Of a stretch of DNA of 38,092 bases, positions 1 through 8,638 are shown piece after piece. The notes beneath the pieces are model-generated. The model made no database searches. It saw only the letters and a program-made list of their open reading frames with translations, and was not told the DNA's origin. The DNA comes from Clostridiales bacterium (GTDB lineage: Bacteria; Bacillota; Clostridia; Lachnospirales; JAISER01): the NCBI GenBank assembly GCA_031263985.1, contig JAISER010000104.1:1-38092 (forward strand). The letters are read 5' to 3'. How positions within the stretch are numbered: position 1 is the first letter of the stretch; the number at the start of each line of letters is the position of its first letter. Position numbers and translations under genes: made by a program.

Positions 1-77
1 CAAACCCCGCCGGGGTCTTCGACCCCGGACCCCGCGCCGCGCGTTTGCGCGGCTTCATGAAGCGATTTAATAGTCAT
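1..77 (+). repeat. MITE-like element, family 1, copy a (cut by window edge)
   Basis: This is the right-hand part of a ~118-bp dispersed element found five times in the window. It shows the hairpin CCGGGG-TCTTCGA-CCCCGG, then a second GCCGCGC/GCGCGGC hairpin, and ends at the terminal motif AATAGTCAT. The left end lies outside the window. It has the same orientation as copies at 7414-7523 and 9373-9491. Confidence 0.75.
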
Positions 78-126
78 AAAACTTAAAAAAATAAAGGCGC
101 AAATGATATTCGCGCCTAAGTCTGTT

Positions 127-1065
127 CTAGCGTTTTTTGACCGCAGTTTTACCGTTTTCGTTTTGACCTAACTCCGCTTTCAATATTTTAGCGAAATAGC
201 TGGCCGGAACGAAGGTAACGCCGTTATCGCTTAAAGTAGGAGCGGAATCCAGTTTTATAACATTCCCGTTTTCATCCGTTCCATAGTTGTTTTCGCCTAT
301 TTTAACTGATGATAGCAATTTTTCGCCGTCGAACACTTTAATGGACTTGTCCTCTCCGTTCCACTCAAGCGTATAGCCTAAAATGTCGGTGTTCGATCTC
401 AACGGAATCATCTCCGCCGGTATGCTTTCGGTTTTTTCGTCTTGCAGGTCAGTCGCGGATTCGCCATCCGACTTAGTCGCGTCAGCGGCGTCCTCAGCTT
501 TTTTCACGGCCTCATCGTACCGTTCTTTAGTCACTTCATTAAAGTCCGCTCTGTTTACATAGTATGTAAACAAGTCTTCCGCGGGACCCGGATCTAACGA
601 TGTTCTCTTATATTTGACGCTGACTATGACCGCCGAATATTGGCCGTTTTCCTCAAGTTCGTAAGACACGGCGAACGAGTCAGACTCATCCGAAGCTTCA
701 GGGGATTGCGTATAAGCTATATAGCTTTTCCAAAGAGCGTCCTCAATCTTCTTAGTGAGACCGCTTACTTGGTCAACTACGGGATACTTCCCAACCAAGG
801 CTGAGTTTTCATTGTAATAATTTTTCTCGCTATATCTCAAACTTGGGTAGCTTTGCTCTTCCTGCTTGGCTCCGACAGGCGCGGCGGTCGTTTCCTTTGA
901 GGGTTCGCTTACGGATGAGGGTTCGCTTACGGCTTCAAGGCTCGAAGCTAACTTGCCCAGTGTCGGCTGGCTCTGCGGCGAAGCGCCCGCGAACGCGACG
1001 CCCGCGTTTCCCGCCGTAAGCGTCATGGCGATGAGCGCCGCCGCTAAACCTTTAAATTTCTTCAT
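127..1065 (-). CDS. Secreted copper amine oxidase N-terminal-like (stalk) domain protein
   Basis: Predicted exported protein of 312 residues. The start was set at the ATG at 1065 because AGGAGG lies about 10 nt upstream and a typical signal peptide follows (MKKFKG, hydrophobic run, then AFAGASP). A longer in-frame ATG upstream at 1107 has no such site. After a low-complexity Ser/Pro/Glu linker comes a region resembling DUF3298/DUF4163 (YPVVDQVSGL onward). The C-terminal ~85 residues match the copper amine oxidase N-terminal repeat (PLRSNTDILGYTLEWNGED, then VTFVPASYFAKIL). Such domains are common in secreted Bacillota proteins and usually have no known enzymatic role. It is separated from TraX by about 280 AT-rich bases and is probably transcribed alone. 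Function unknown; a surface role is inferred. Confidence 0.75.
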   Translation of the reverse strand: MKKFKGLAAALIAMTLTAGNAGVAFAGASPQSQPTLGKLASSLEAVSEPSSVSEPSKETTAAPVGAKQEEQSYPSLRYSEKNYYNENSALVGKYPVVDQVSGLTKKIEDALWKSYIAYTQSPEASDESDSFAVSYELEENGQYSAVIVSVKYKRTSLDPGPAEDLFTYYVNRADFNEVTKERYDEAVKKAEDAADATKSDGESATDLQDEKTESIPAEMIPLRSNTDILGYTLEWNGEDKSIKVFDGEKLLSSVKIGENNYGTDENGNVIKLDSAPTLSDNGVTFVPASYFAKILKAELGQNENGKTAVKKR

Positions 1066-1343
1066 TGTTGATAGACCTCCTAAATTTAATAATTTCAGTT
1101 GCGACATAACCCCCTGAAGAGAATCTTAATTTCTTAACTTGCGCATCGGGCGTTATTGCATCTTAATATTGTTGCATGAAATTATTAAAAAATCAATAAC
1201 AATTTAGTTACAAATATTTAAATTTTTTTTGCGCTAAACAGATGTTTATAAAATTCAGGAATAAAAGCTTTCAACTTATTTTTACCCCAATTTATTAAAA
1301 ATACAGCGTTCATTTTTTGGAATTGCAGCTATAAATAAACTTT

Positions 1344-2114
1344 TTAATGAAAAAGCGGCTGCGCGAAGGTCAACGCGAACACCAGCGTCAATGCCAGCAA
1401 ATGCGCCGGGTAAAACGCGTAAAAAAACCATCTGGCCTTAATTCCAGGCTTTCCGTTGTAAAGCGCTATAAAAATCAAGGCGACGGTGCCTCCGGCGAAC
1501 AGTTGCGCGTTAAACGGATATTCGTAAATATCGGGGTAAATGTACAGCGCGTATAGCCCAGCGAGGCCGGTTATTATTTTAGCGGCTTTGTTCCGCGATA
1601 TATAAAAAGCGAATATCAGCATGGCGCCCCTTGCGCCGTAATCGGTTTTAAGCGCCTCAGCCAAGGCGAATATGACGGCCAACAGCGCCGCGTGAGAGAC
1701 CCACCCGAACTTATCGCCGCTCTCAGATAACCGTCGTTTATCGGTTTCGTGCCAAAAAATAGCCAATGCGCCTAAAAAAAGCGTAAAAAACACATTTTGT
1801 TCAGTAAAATCCCAAATCACCGGCGTAAGATCAGGAAATTGGCGGACGCCGCCAAAAAATATGTCATAGGGGATTTCGGAAATCAGGGCGAACAAACCAA
1901 GCCGCAACAAATATTTCTTCATATTTCCGGTATGACGGCAGCCTTCGCTTATTAAAAACGCGTATATAGGGAAAGCTACGCGGCCTATAACGCGCAGCCA
2001 CAGCGCGGAAAAGCCCAAAACCGGAGCGTACGGCGACGTTTGGGTAAGCGCCGCCCCCGCGTGATCGATAAACATAGTCAAAACGGCTATAAGCTTAAGC
2101 GTGAATACGTCCAT
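1344..2114 (-). CDS. TraX family membrane protein
   Basis: Integral membrane protein of 256 residues with about eight hydrophobic segments. The N-terminus (LKLIAVLTMFIDHAGA) and the segment RVIGRVAFPIYAFLISEGC are characteristic of the TraX family, named after the F-pilin acetylase but found widely in Bacillota chromosomes, where the substrate is unknown. Homology to membrane acyltransferases suggests acylation of a surface polymer, which is inference. It lies 21 nt downstream of the LCP gene on the same strand and probably shares its promoter (3740-3768). The start follows GGGG about 6 nt upstream. No terminator is obvious in the AT-rich DNA that follows. Confidence 0.85.
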   Translation of the reverse strand: MDVFTLKLIAVLTMFIDHAGAALTQTSPYAPVLGFSALWLRVIGRVAFPIYAFLISEGCRHTGNMKKYLLRLGLFALISEIPYDIFFGGVRQFPDLTPVIWDFTEQNVFFTLFLGALAIFWHETDKRRLSESGDKFGWVSHAALLAVIFALAEALKTDYGARGAMLIFAFYISRNKAAKIITGLAGLYALYIYPDIYEYPFNAQLFAGGTVALIFIALYNGKPGIKARWFFYAFYPAHLLALTLVFALTFAQPLFH

Positions 2115-2135
2115 CCAAGACCCCGTTAAAAAAAT

Positions 2136-3647
2136 TTATTTTTCATCAAGTCCAAGTATTATAACCACGTCATATCGGCTTGTCGAAGCCAGCGGTTCCG
2201 TCACCGCGCCGGGAAAGTATTCCAAAAACGCCGCCGCGTTGGATCTATCGTTCGTCAATACGCGCGTTTCATTCGATCGGTTAGCCGTATAGGTGTCTAT
2301 ATTGACTACGTTAAAGCCGTCCGCTTCAAGTCTGCGCTGCGTTTTAGCCGCCAGCCCCTCTACGGAGCCTCCGTTTAAAACCTGCACGCGCAAATTTTTA
2401 ATTTCGTCATCGTTAAGAGACGCCGTTACGGTCATAGCCGCGACGCTTTCGGAGTCCTCTTCAACCTCGGACGCTTCATTATCTTTGTTTTCGACGGTTT
2501 CGCCGTCTTCGCCCGTTTCACCGTCTCGCGTTTCTTCGTCCACGGCGTCAGTGGAATAAAAAATCTCGTCCACAAGCGTTTTTGTCGCGGCTTCGTCCAG
2601 GTAATAGTACGGCGAGTCCTTCGGAGCGAAGCCCGGCAGCGTATGAGTCTCTATGTTATCCGGGTCCAGCTTGCTTACGTATTTTAAATATTTAGGCAAG
2701 TCGGTTATGGGGAAATCAGTTTCCACATATTTGATTATCGTATTGGCGTATGAGAAAAAGTTTTTCATAATATTGGATTTGCTAAGCGTCTGTTTAAAAA
2801 ATTCCTTCATGAATTCGTGCTGCACTCTTATTCGCTGAATATCGCCTTCGCGGTATGTGTCGCGAAAGCGCACCACGCCCTCCGCCATTTCGCCGTCCAA
2901 ACGCTGCAACCCCGCCGGAACGGCTATGCGAAGGTCCTGATAAGGATCGCTATAGTAAAAACCGCCTTCAGGAATCTCCATCCATACGCCGCCGGTCGCG
3001 TCAACGATGCTTCTAAGCGCGGACGTGTTCACCAAAACATAGTAATCTATTTTTATGCCAAGCGTTTCCTCGGCCATCTTCGCCGTATATTTAGAGCCGT
3101 CTTCGCCGCCCCAGCTATGCGCGGCGTTCGCTTTCATAACGCCGGAAGACGGAGGATGATGGCCATCGCGCTGCATTTCGCTTACCAAATCTTTAGACAA
3201 CTTAACGTACGTATCGCGCGGTATCGAAACAAGACTGACTTTTCCCGTATCTCTGTCAAAACAGCAAATAATCATTACATCGGTAAGCGCCTCGCCCGCG
3301 TCCACGCCAAGAAGCAAGACGTTCGTCTTAAGCGGGGGCATGAACCATCCTTCGTACGATACTTCTTGTTCCTCAGGCTTATCCGCGGTTTGCCCGTCGT
3401 TTAGCGAAACGTTGGTCCGGACGAGCGCTCGCTGGTTTCGTTTCGCGGCCAGGCTTTCCAAGTATGGCCGCGCGGCCTCGTTCGCCGCGCGAACGTACCC
3501 GAACGTCGTTACGGTCGCTAATATTATAAAAGTTCCGACGATAGCGCATACTATCTTTATGAATTTCTTAAGGGTTCCCGAGCGTTGTTTTGCTATTGGG
3601 CCGTTCCGCGGTAAGGCGTTTGTTCCTTTTCCGAGTATCCGCGACAC
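2136..3647 (-). CDS. LytR-CpsA-Psr (LCP) family cell-wall polymer ligase
   Basis: Type II membrane protein of 503 residues. A cytoplasmic basic stretch is followed by one transmembrane helix (IKIVCAIVGTFIILATVTT). The extracellular LCP domain then begins at NVLLLGVDAG, with the conserved SIPRDTYV motif, the ANAAHSWGG segment and the arginine motif VRFRDTYREGDIQRIRVQ. LCP enzymes transfer undecaprenyl-linked glycopolymers to peptidoglycan. An acidic linker (EDGETVENKDNEASEVEEDS) leads to a C-terminal LytR_C domain (LRVQVLNGGSVEGLA to DVVIILG). I chose the GTG at 3647 because AAGGAG sits 8 nt upstream; the GTG nine bases further 5' overlaps that site. TraX follows directly, and a strong promoter lies upstream. 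Confidence 0.9.
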   Translation of the reverse strand: MSRILGKGTNALPRNGPIAKQRSGTLKKFIKIVCAIVGTFIILATVTTFGYVRAANEAARPYLESLAAKRNQRALVRTNVSLNDGQTADKPEEQEVSYEGWFMPPLKTNVLLLGVDAGEALTDVMIICCFDRDTGKVSLVSIPRDTYVKLSKDLVSEMQRDGHHPPSSGVMKANAAHSWGGEDGSKYTAKMAEETLGIKIDYYVLVNTSALRSIVDATGGVWMEIPEGGFYYSDPYQDLRIAVPAGLQRLDGEMAEGVVRFRDTYREGDIQRIRVQHEFMKEFFKQTLSKSNIMKNFFSYANTIIKYVETDFPITDLPKYLKYVSKLDPDNIETHTLPGFAPKDSPYYYLDEAATKTLVDEIFYSTDAVDEETRDGETGEDGETVENKDNEASEVEEDSESVAAMTVTASLNDDEIKNLRVQVLNGGSVEGLAAKTQRRLEADGFNVVNIDTYTANRSNETRVLTNDRSNAAAFLEYFPGAVTEPLASTSRYDVVIILGLDEK

Positions 3648-3739
3648 TGTGATCACTCCTTAAAGCGTTGATCGCAATTTTGTATAAGTTGCGAAAAAAC
3701 AGTTTATTATGCAATAATATGTAATTATCGATATTACTG

Positions 3740-3768
3740 ATTATATCAAACCGAAAGCTCAATATCAA
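3740..3768 (-). promoter_or_regulatory. Sigma-A-type promoter for the LCP-traX pair
   Basis: On the minus strand TTGATA and TATAAT are separated by exactly 17 bases. This is near-consensus and lies about 90 nt upstream of the LCP start. It is back to back with the plus-strand promoter at 3786-3814. Confidence 0.75.
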
Positions 3769-3785
3769 TTGATATGCGAAAACAA

Positions 3786-3814
3786 TTGTTACAATACCGT
3801 TACAAGGTTATATT
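3786..3814 (+). promoter_or_regulatory. Sigma-A-type promoter for the C39 peptidase gene
   Basis: TTGTTA and TATATT are separated by 17 bases on the plus strand, about 108 nt before the ATG at 3922. It is divergent from the LCP promoter. Confidence 0.6.
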
Positions 3815-3921
3815 ATTACCCTAAACGCTACATTTGAAAACTGATGACGCTATGAATTTGCAGGAAATGAACCGCGGCCCGCAAGCGCGCGGATATATCA
3901 TCGCCATGTGAGGGATGACGC

Positions 3922-4884
3922 ATGAAAAAAATACTATTGTCATTTATGATATCGTTTCTTTTTTTCGCGTTTTTTACGCCGTACGGCGCGAAGGCGGCCG
4001 AAAACTACGAAGTCTACGCTAATGGCGAAAAGCAGGCGCGATTTTCGACGTTTGAAAACGCGAAGGCGTTCGCCGAAGGGCTTAAAGTCGCCTACATAAA
4101 GCATAAAAGCGGCTCTCGTTGGATATGGGACAGCTCGAAGCCGTTTGAGACCGTCACGCCGGGCGGTTCAGCCATATCGTTTCGTGAATTTTATGAAGCG
4201 GCGAATTACGCGCGCGGCGCGGATGGCGCTCATATCCGCTATAAAAAAAACGACAGCGTAATATGGCGCGGCGAGATATTGCCGGATAGAGCGCGCGTAC
4301 AAGGCGTTCCGCTGATAGCGCAGCGCCCCGAACTGCCTCGCGGCTGCGAGATGACGAGCCTTGCGGCGCTTATAAACTATAACGGCGAACGCGCGGATAA
4401 AATGAAGCTTGCCGAAGCCGTCGCCAAGGATGACGCTCCGCTTATGTTCAAACGCGGCAAGCTGACATGGGGCGATCCAAACGTGGGCTTTGTCGGCGAT
4501 ATGTATGATATGTCCAAAAATGGGTACGGCGTGCATCACAAGCCCGTCTATGATATTTTGCTGGAATATTTTCCGCGGCGGGCGCTTGATTTAACGGGTT
4601 GCTTGTTCGAAGACGCGTTAGAGTTCGTAGCGGACGGATGTCCCGTTTGGGTGATAACTAACGCTGCGTATGACCGCGTGCCTATGACGGAATTTTCCTG
4701 CTGGAGCTCTCCGAGCGGCGAAATCCGAACGACGTTTCGCGAGCATTCCGTTGTAATTACAGGTTATGACCTTGAGAACGTATATTTTAACGACCCTCTC
4801 GAAGCCGCTGAAAGCGCGCCGTTCGAGGAATTCCGCGCCGCTTGGGAGCAAATGGGCAGACAGGCGCTTACGGTAACGCGCTGA
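3922..4884 (+). CDS. Secreted C39-family (papain-like) cysteine peptidase
   Basis: Exported protein of 320 residues. The signal peptide covers about residues 1-25 (KKILLSFMISFLFFAFF, cleavage near KAAENY). Two short repeats follow (YEVYANGEKQARFSTFENA and the FREFYEAANYARGADGA segment), resembling the small repeats often found before this domain. The peptidase_C39_2 domain starts at VQGVPLIAQRPELPRGCEM. Cys in GCEMTSLAAL is the probable nucleophile, and EHSVVITGYD followed by VYFNDPL supplies the probable His and Asn/Asp. Many Bacillota encode such secreted enzymes and their substrates are rarely known. The start follows GAGGGATGACGC. The gene stands alone between a divergent promoter and a strong terminator, convergent with the biosynthetic cluster. 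Confidence 0.85.
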   Translation: MKKILLSFMISFLFFAFFTPYGAKAAENYEVYANGEKQARFSTFENAKAFAEGLKVAYIKHKSGSRWIWDSSKPFETVTPGGSAISFREFYEAANYARGADGAHIRYKKNDSVIWRGEILPDRARVQGVPLIAQRPELPRGCEMTSLAALINYNGERADKMKLAEAVAKDDAPLMFKRGKLTWGDPNVGFVGDMYDMSKNGYGVHHKPVYDILLEYFPRRALDLTGCLFEDALEFVADGCPVWVITNAAYDRVPMTEFSCWSSPSGEIRTTFREHSVVITGYDLENVYFNDPLEAAESAPFEEFRAAWEQMGRQALTVTR

Positions 4885-4897
4885 TTCGTTAAACGTG

Positions 4898-4937
4898 AAA
4901 AGCGTCGTGATAACAAGTTATCCGACGCTTTTTTCGT
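4898..4937 (+). terminator. Rho-independent terminator of the C39 peptidase gene
   Basis: A long hairpin of AAAAGCGTCG / CGACGCTTTT with an inner GATAAC-AA-GTTATC stem, followed by a run of T, starts 14 nt after the stop codon. Its A-rich 5' side could also stop transcripts arriving from the minus strand. Confidence 0.9.
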
Positions 4938-4956
4938 TTTTAATTAATAATAAAAT

Positions 4957-5074
4957 ATGACTTTCAATCGCTTCATGAAGCCGCGCAAATGCGCGGCGCG
5001 GGGTCCGGGGTCGAAGACCCCGGCGGGGTTTGGGGCGGAGTCCCAAGGTTTTTATGACTTGTTTGTATAGTCAT
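4957..5074 (-). repeat. MITE-like element, family 1, copy b
   Basis: 118-bp element with imperfect terminal inverted repeats (ATGACTTTCAATCG at one end, TGTATAGTCAT at the other) and three internal hairpins: the GCCGCGC/GCGCGGC pair, CCGGGG/CCCCGG and a degenerate TTGGGGC stem. It is inverted relative to copies a, c and d. It lies between the convergent C39 peptidase and PPTase genes. Confidence 0.85.
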
Positions 5075-5150
5075 CTAATAAAATTCGCCGCGCGGACATG
5101 CCTTTGAGCGCGATATTTTAACGACCGTCTCAAATATCGTTAAAAAAACT

Positions 5151-5825
5151 TTAGAAATATAACGAATCCTGATCAACCATGCGCACGTTCACTTCCGTCA
5201 GGTTCATATGACAAAGCGCCAGCGCGTACCCGTCAAATGAGCTTATCAGCTTAAAGCGCGGAGGACGCTCCTCACAATCGCGCAAACAAGCCGTTTCATT
5301 TTCCATATCCACAGTAAAATCGAAGGAATTCAACGGCACGCTCAATCCCATCCCGCTAGCTTTTACATAGCTTTCCTTTAACGCCCAAAGCATATAGAAT
5401 TTGTTAATCCGCTCAGCCGGGTCGCCGTCTGTTATAAAATCAGTCTCATATTTCGTAAAGAACCTGCGCGCGATTTCGATATATTTTATAGGTTTCATAA
5501 GTTGAATATCGGCCCCTACGGGAGATTTATCCGTCAGGCAAATTACATATTCGCCGGAATGGGATACGTTAAAATGAAAACCGTCGCAGTTCTCCAGACG
5601 AGGCTTTCCGAAATCATTCGCGCTGAAAATCGCGTCGCCGGGCCGTATCCCCAGTTCGCGAAAAACGACGCCGCGCGTCATGCTGTAAGAGACAGTCCCG
5701 CGAAGCCTATCCTCATATTTGACATATCTCATAATTCTCTCTTGCTTTGGCGGCTCAAAACTCCGTATAATCTCTTCCAGCCTCGCGTCTTCGATGGCGC
5801 GCAGTTTCGTAACGTACAGATTCAT
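5151..5825 (-). CDS. Sfp-type 4'-phosphopantetheinyl transferase
   Basis: Transfers phosphopantetheine from CoA to the serine of carrier domains, here most likely the three PCPs of the NRPS. At 224 residues it is the usual length for the Sfp class. Family motifs run in order: FGKP (substrate loop), FHFNVSHSGEYVICL, the Mg-binding VGADIQ, and the signature WALKESYVKASGMGLSVPL near residues 145-165. The start follows AAGAGGCG. It sits 29 nt downstream of the HlyD-like gene and is the last gene of the minus-strand cluster. Presence of a dedicated PPTase beside an NRPS supports the cluster being self-contained. Downstream, an 8-bp stem (CGATATTT/AAATATCG, 5108-5140) is visible but lacks a T run on this strand. 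Confidence 0.93.
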   Translation of the reverse strand: MNLYVTKLRAIEDARLEEIIRSFEPPKQERIMRYVKYEDRLRGTVSYSMTRGVVFRELGIRPGDAIFSANDFGKPRLENCDGFHFNVSHSGEYVICLTDKSPVGADIQLMKPIKYIEIARRFFTKYETDFITDGDPAERINKFYMLWALKESYVKASGMGLSVPLNSFDFTVDMENETACLRDCEERPPRFKLISSFDGYALALCHMNLTEVNVRMVDQDSLYF

Positions 5826-5854
5826 AATAAACGCCTCTTATAACCTGGATGTAA

Positions 5855-7366
5855 TCATTCGAATTTGGCTTTCGCCTTCATGCCCTCTTTCAGAACAAGG
5901 TCATGTATGTTTTTAATCAATAGATCGCCTTCGAAAAGGCCTTCTTCAACGATCGTTTTTTTGCTGGTAATTTCGCCCGCGACGACTTTCACCCGTCTAA
6001 CGGCTCCGTTCTCTATCTTATACGCGTAATTTTCACCGTCAACCGTTTCGATGGCCGCGTTTGGCGCGAGAAAAACGTTTTCGCGGTCGCTCAGCGTAAA
6101 CTGAACGTCCAAATTTCGCGCGTTTTTAAGCTCCTCAGCGTCTTGCTCCACGTCTATAATCACTTTGACCGTATAATCTTTAGCGCCTAAGGACGATTGA
6201 TACGTTTCGACCGCTTCGGATATTGTCTTAACGGTCCCGCCAAATAACGCGTCGCCCAGTCTTTGCTTTTTAACGAGGGACACCGCGTCGCCTTCCGTCA
6301 CATAACTTAGATCGCTTGTCGATACGAAGACCTCGACGACCGATTTCTCGCTGGTTTTAATTACCGCGACGCTTTCTAAAGCGGATACGCGGGTTTTTGA
6401 ATCAATGGGAAGAGCCACGACATAACCATCCGTCGGTGATGAAATGACGCAATTCTCTATATCGTCATTTAGTTTATTTATTTTTTGCTGTTCTATCTCG
6501 ATTAGAGAATTATAATAAGCCGTTGAATGAGAGGAATAATCCGTCCGCAGATTTTCTTGATAAAACGCGATTTGCTCGCGATTGGCCTGTTTCAGCGCGT
6601 CATAATTCTCGTTAATGCCGGCGGCGTTTATGTCAGAGACGCCGGCGCCGTATTCGCTTTGCAGTCTTTCCGCTTCTTTTCGTCTTTCATTTAGCTTATC
6701 TTCCAACTGAGCGACGGAATTCTTCACTTGTTCAAAATTCCGCTCGGCGTTCATGTAATCTATTTCAGAGATCGCGCCGCCTTCATAAAGAATCTTTTGT
6801 TTCTCTAAGACATCTCGCGCGAAAGCCAAGTCTTTGTTCGCCCGCTCGGAAGACAATTGAATTTCCGTAATAATTTCGTCAAACGCGCCGCTATGGGCGA
6901 CCGAGGTCTGAGCGCTTTTTTTCTGTCCGTCAAGCGCTTTAATTTCTTCGCGCAGTCTGTTTATGGCGCCTGAAAATTCCGTCTTCAGAGTTTTTTCTTC
7001 TTGCAGAGCCTTTTGTATCTGACTTTTATAACCCGTTATGGTTTCTTCGCAGATGTTTTTTTGGCGGTAATATTCTTTAGAGTCTATATGAGCTATCACA
7101 TCGCCTTTTTTTACGCGCGTGTCCTCTTCAATCAACACATCCGTGACGTTGCCGGAAACTTCTGAAATCACGTTCACGCTTACCCCGTTTTTAATTATCC
7201 CTTCTTCGGTAAAATATGAGTGAACGTCTTCAGGCGCTATCTCTATGACCGAAAGTTCCGGCGGCCTTAAAAATAAAAACGCTATAATCCCTAATATTAT
7301 TAACATGATTACAGCTAATGAAATTCTTCCAATAATTTTTTTCGCGTTGCTTTTCACGTTTTCCAC
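5855..7366 (-). CDS. HlyD/MacA-type efflux adaptor protein
   Basis: Membrane fusion (adaptor) protein of 503 residues. One N-terminal transmembrane helix (ISLAVIMLIILGIIAFLFL) is followed by half of a lipoyl/barrel-sandwich domain (SGNVTDVLIEEDTRVKKGD), a long coiled coil of roughly residues 85-290 rich in Glu/Lys/Gln, the second lipoyl half (DGYVVALPIDS) and a beta-barrel region. In MacAB-like systems such proteins partner an FtsX-type ABC permease. The obvious partner is the permease/ATPase pair at the other end of the operon (23998-26944). The GTG start is preceded by GGGGAGG at 6 nt. It is separated from the thioesterase gene by an IS and repeats, so it may be cut off from the main transcript. 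Product export is inferred. Confidence 0.85.
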   Translation of the reverse strand: MENVKSNAKKIIGRISLAVIMLIILGIIAFLFLRPPELSVIEIAPEDVHSYFTEEGIIKNGVSVNVISEVSGNVTDVLIEEDTRVKKGDVIAHIDSKEYYRQKNICEETITGYKSQIQKALQEEKTLKTEFSGAINRLREEIKALDGQKKSAQTSVAHSGAFDEIITEIQLSSERANKDLAFARDVLEKQKILYEGGAISEIDYMNAERNFEQVKNSVAQLEDKLNERRKEAERLQSEYGAGVSDINAAGINENYDALKQANREQIAFYQENLRTDYSSHSTAYYNSLIEIEQQKINKLNDDIENCVISSPTDGYVVALPIDSKTRVSALESVAVIKTSEKSVVEVFVSTSDLSYVTEGDAVSLVKKQRLGDALFGGTVKTISEAVETYQSSLGAKDYTVKVIIDVEQDAEELKNARNLDVQFTLSDRENVFLAPNAAIETVDGENYAYKIENGAVRRVKVVAGEITSKKTIVEEGLFEGDLLIKNIHDLVLKEGMKAKAKFE

Positions 7367-7413
7367 AAACAGCCTCCCCTTAAGCGGGATTCATGGTAAG
7401 AAATAGTTCGGAA

Positions 7414-7523
7414 CAGACAAGTCATAGAGACCTTGAGGCTTCGCCCCAAACCCTGCCGGGGTCTTCGACTCTGGACCCCGCGCCGCGCATTCGCGCGGCT
7501 TCATGAAACGATTGGATAGTCAT
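7414..7523 (+). repeat. MITE-like element, family 1, copy c (left end degenerate)
   Basis: Same element as copy d, with the internal hairpins recognisable (one mismatch in the CCGGGG stem) and the right terminus GGATAGTCAT intact. The left terminal repeat is eroded, so the left boundary is approximate. It lies upstream of the HlyD-like gene. Confidence 0.7.
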
Positions 7524-7610
7524 ATTTCATTATAAGGCGGAGTTTGCGCCGTCGTCTTCGCGAGCGGGCGCTGGCTAGAGAGAGAGGACTCCCGCCGCCT
7601 CTCCGAACCT

Positions 7611-7649
7611 CTAAGATCCTGTTCAAGATCTTGCTTTCAGTGGATTTTT
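7611..7649 (-). repeat. Fragment of MITE family 2
   Basis: On the plus strand this segment (CTAAGATCCTGTTCAAGATC and the following TTGCTTTCAGTGGATTTTT) matches the reverse complement of the right end of the family 2 elements at 27583-27743 and 35267-35533. No complete partner end is evident. Confidence 0.55.
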
Positions 7650-7675
7650 ACAAACATTTATTGCCAAGCTATAAT
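7647..7675 (+). promoter_or_regulatory. Plus-strand promoter-like sequence antisense to the cluster
   Basis: TTTACA and TATAAT are separated by 17 bases on the plus strand, pointing into the IS and against the operon. There is no plus-strand gene downstream to explain it. Confidence 0.45.
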
Positions 7676-7712
7676 AAAGTATAGAGGAAAATTGGATAAA
7701 AAACAGGCTTTA

Positions 7713-8638
7713 GAGCTTATCCCTAAATAACATTAATTTGTCTAAAAGTAATAAAAGCACATGCAAATTGTAACAATCCTAAATAGGTGAAGTCATATTT
7801 TTCATAACGTACAAGAATTTTATGAAAACGATTTAACCATGAAAAAACTCGTTCCACAACCCACCGGCGAGCTTTAAATAGAGGATTCTCATCTAATTCT
7901 TGCTTTTCCTCTCCACGAGATACAACATGCGGGATATAACCTCTTAGTACAATGGCCTCAAGGTCAGGTTCACCAAAGTATCCTTTGTCTGCGCACAGAT
8001 TTTCTGTCGCTCCTTGTGAATAGTCAAATTTAGGACGTTCAACGACTGACTATATGATCTAAAACAGTCTCTATTTGTGTGACATCATGCCTATTTGCGC
8101 CTGTTAGCGCAAGCGATAGGGGTACGCCGTTTCCGTCTACAAGCGCATGCCGCTTGCTCCCGCGTTTACCCCCTATCAGTCGGATTTGCCCCTGTTCCCT
8201 CTTTAGCTAGCGGCGCTTTTACATTACTTCCGTCTATGCTTTGCCATTCCCATTGTATACCTTTAAGTCCATCATATTCTCGCAATCCTAATGTCCACAT
8301 TTTCTCAAACGCTCCGGCTTTACTCCATGCTCTGAAATATCTATGCGCCGAACTTGAGGAGCCAAACTCCTTCGGTAGCGCTTTCCACTGTATTCCTGTT
8401 CTTAACACAAACAATATCGCGGCTAATATGATTCTGGGCTCCATTGGCTTCCTTCCGCCGCCGGGAGCTCGCTTGTACTCTTTTCCTGTCGCTCGCGTTG
8501 GCTTTGGGATTATTTCCTTTACCGCTTCCCAAAATGTTTCTGTTATTTCCCATGATTTTTCTTGTACCATATCTTTCATCTGCCCTTTTTGACACTATAC
8601 GTCATTTTGTACAATTTTGTTTATTTAGGGAGAAGCTC
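7713..8638 (-). mobile_element. IS5-family insertion sequence (IS427/IS1031-like)
   Basis: A 926-bp element bounded by 18-bp terminal inverted repeats with one mismatch (GAGCTTATCCCTAAATAA and, inverted, GAGCTTCTCCCTAAATAA). It is flanked by a TTA duplication at 7710-7712 and 8639-8641; a 3-bp TNA target fits this IS5 subgroup. It carries a transposase read in three frame segments. Base use is less GCG-rich than the flanking genes, consistent with recent arrival. The right-hand TTA is the stop codon (TAA on the minus strand) of the thioesterase gene. Confidence 0.9.
7723..8579 (-). pseudogene. IS5-family transposase, orfA/orfB with an extra frame break
   Basis: The first segment (8166-8579, 137 residues) has the DUF4096-type N-terminus and the first catalytic Asp region (EWQSIDGSNVKAP), ending at NPTDRG. 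The second segment resumes as GKRGSKRHALVDGNGVP after a frame change in a run of five C/G (8169-8173); IS427-group elements normally join two ORFs by frameshifting here. It ends at DHIVSR with a stop at 8039-8041. A further frame change is needed to continue as VERPKFDYSQG, ADKGYFGEP and the C-terminal VVERVFSWLNRFHKILVRY. The last codons reach into the terminal repeat (stop at 7723-7725). The second break is not expected in this family and probably inactivates the enzyme, unless it is a sequencing error. Confidence 0.8.

Noticed and set aside
5100..5150. Terminator for the cluster after the PPTase gene
   Set aside because: An 8-bp stem is present but there is no T run following it on the minus strand, so I did not list it as a terminator.
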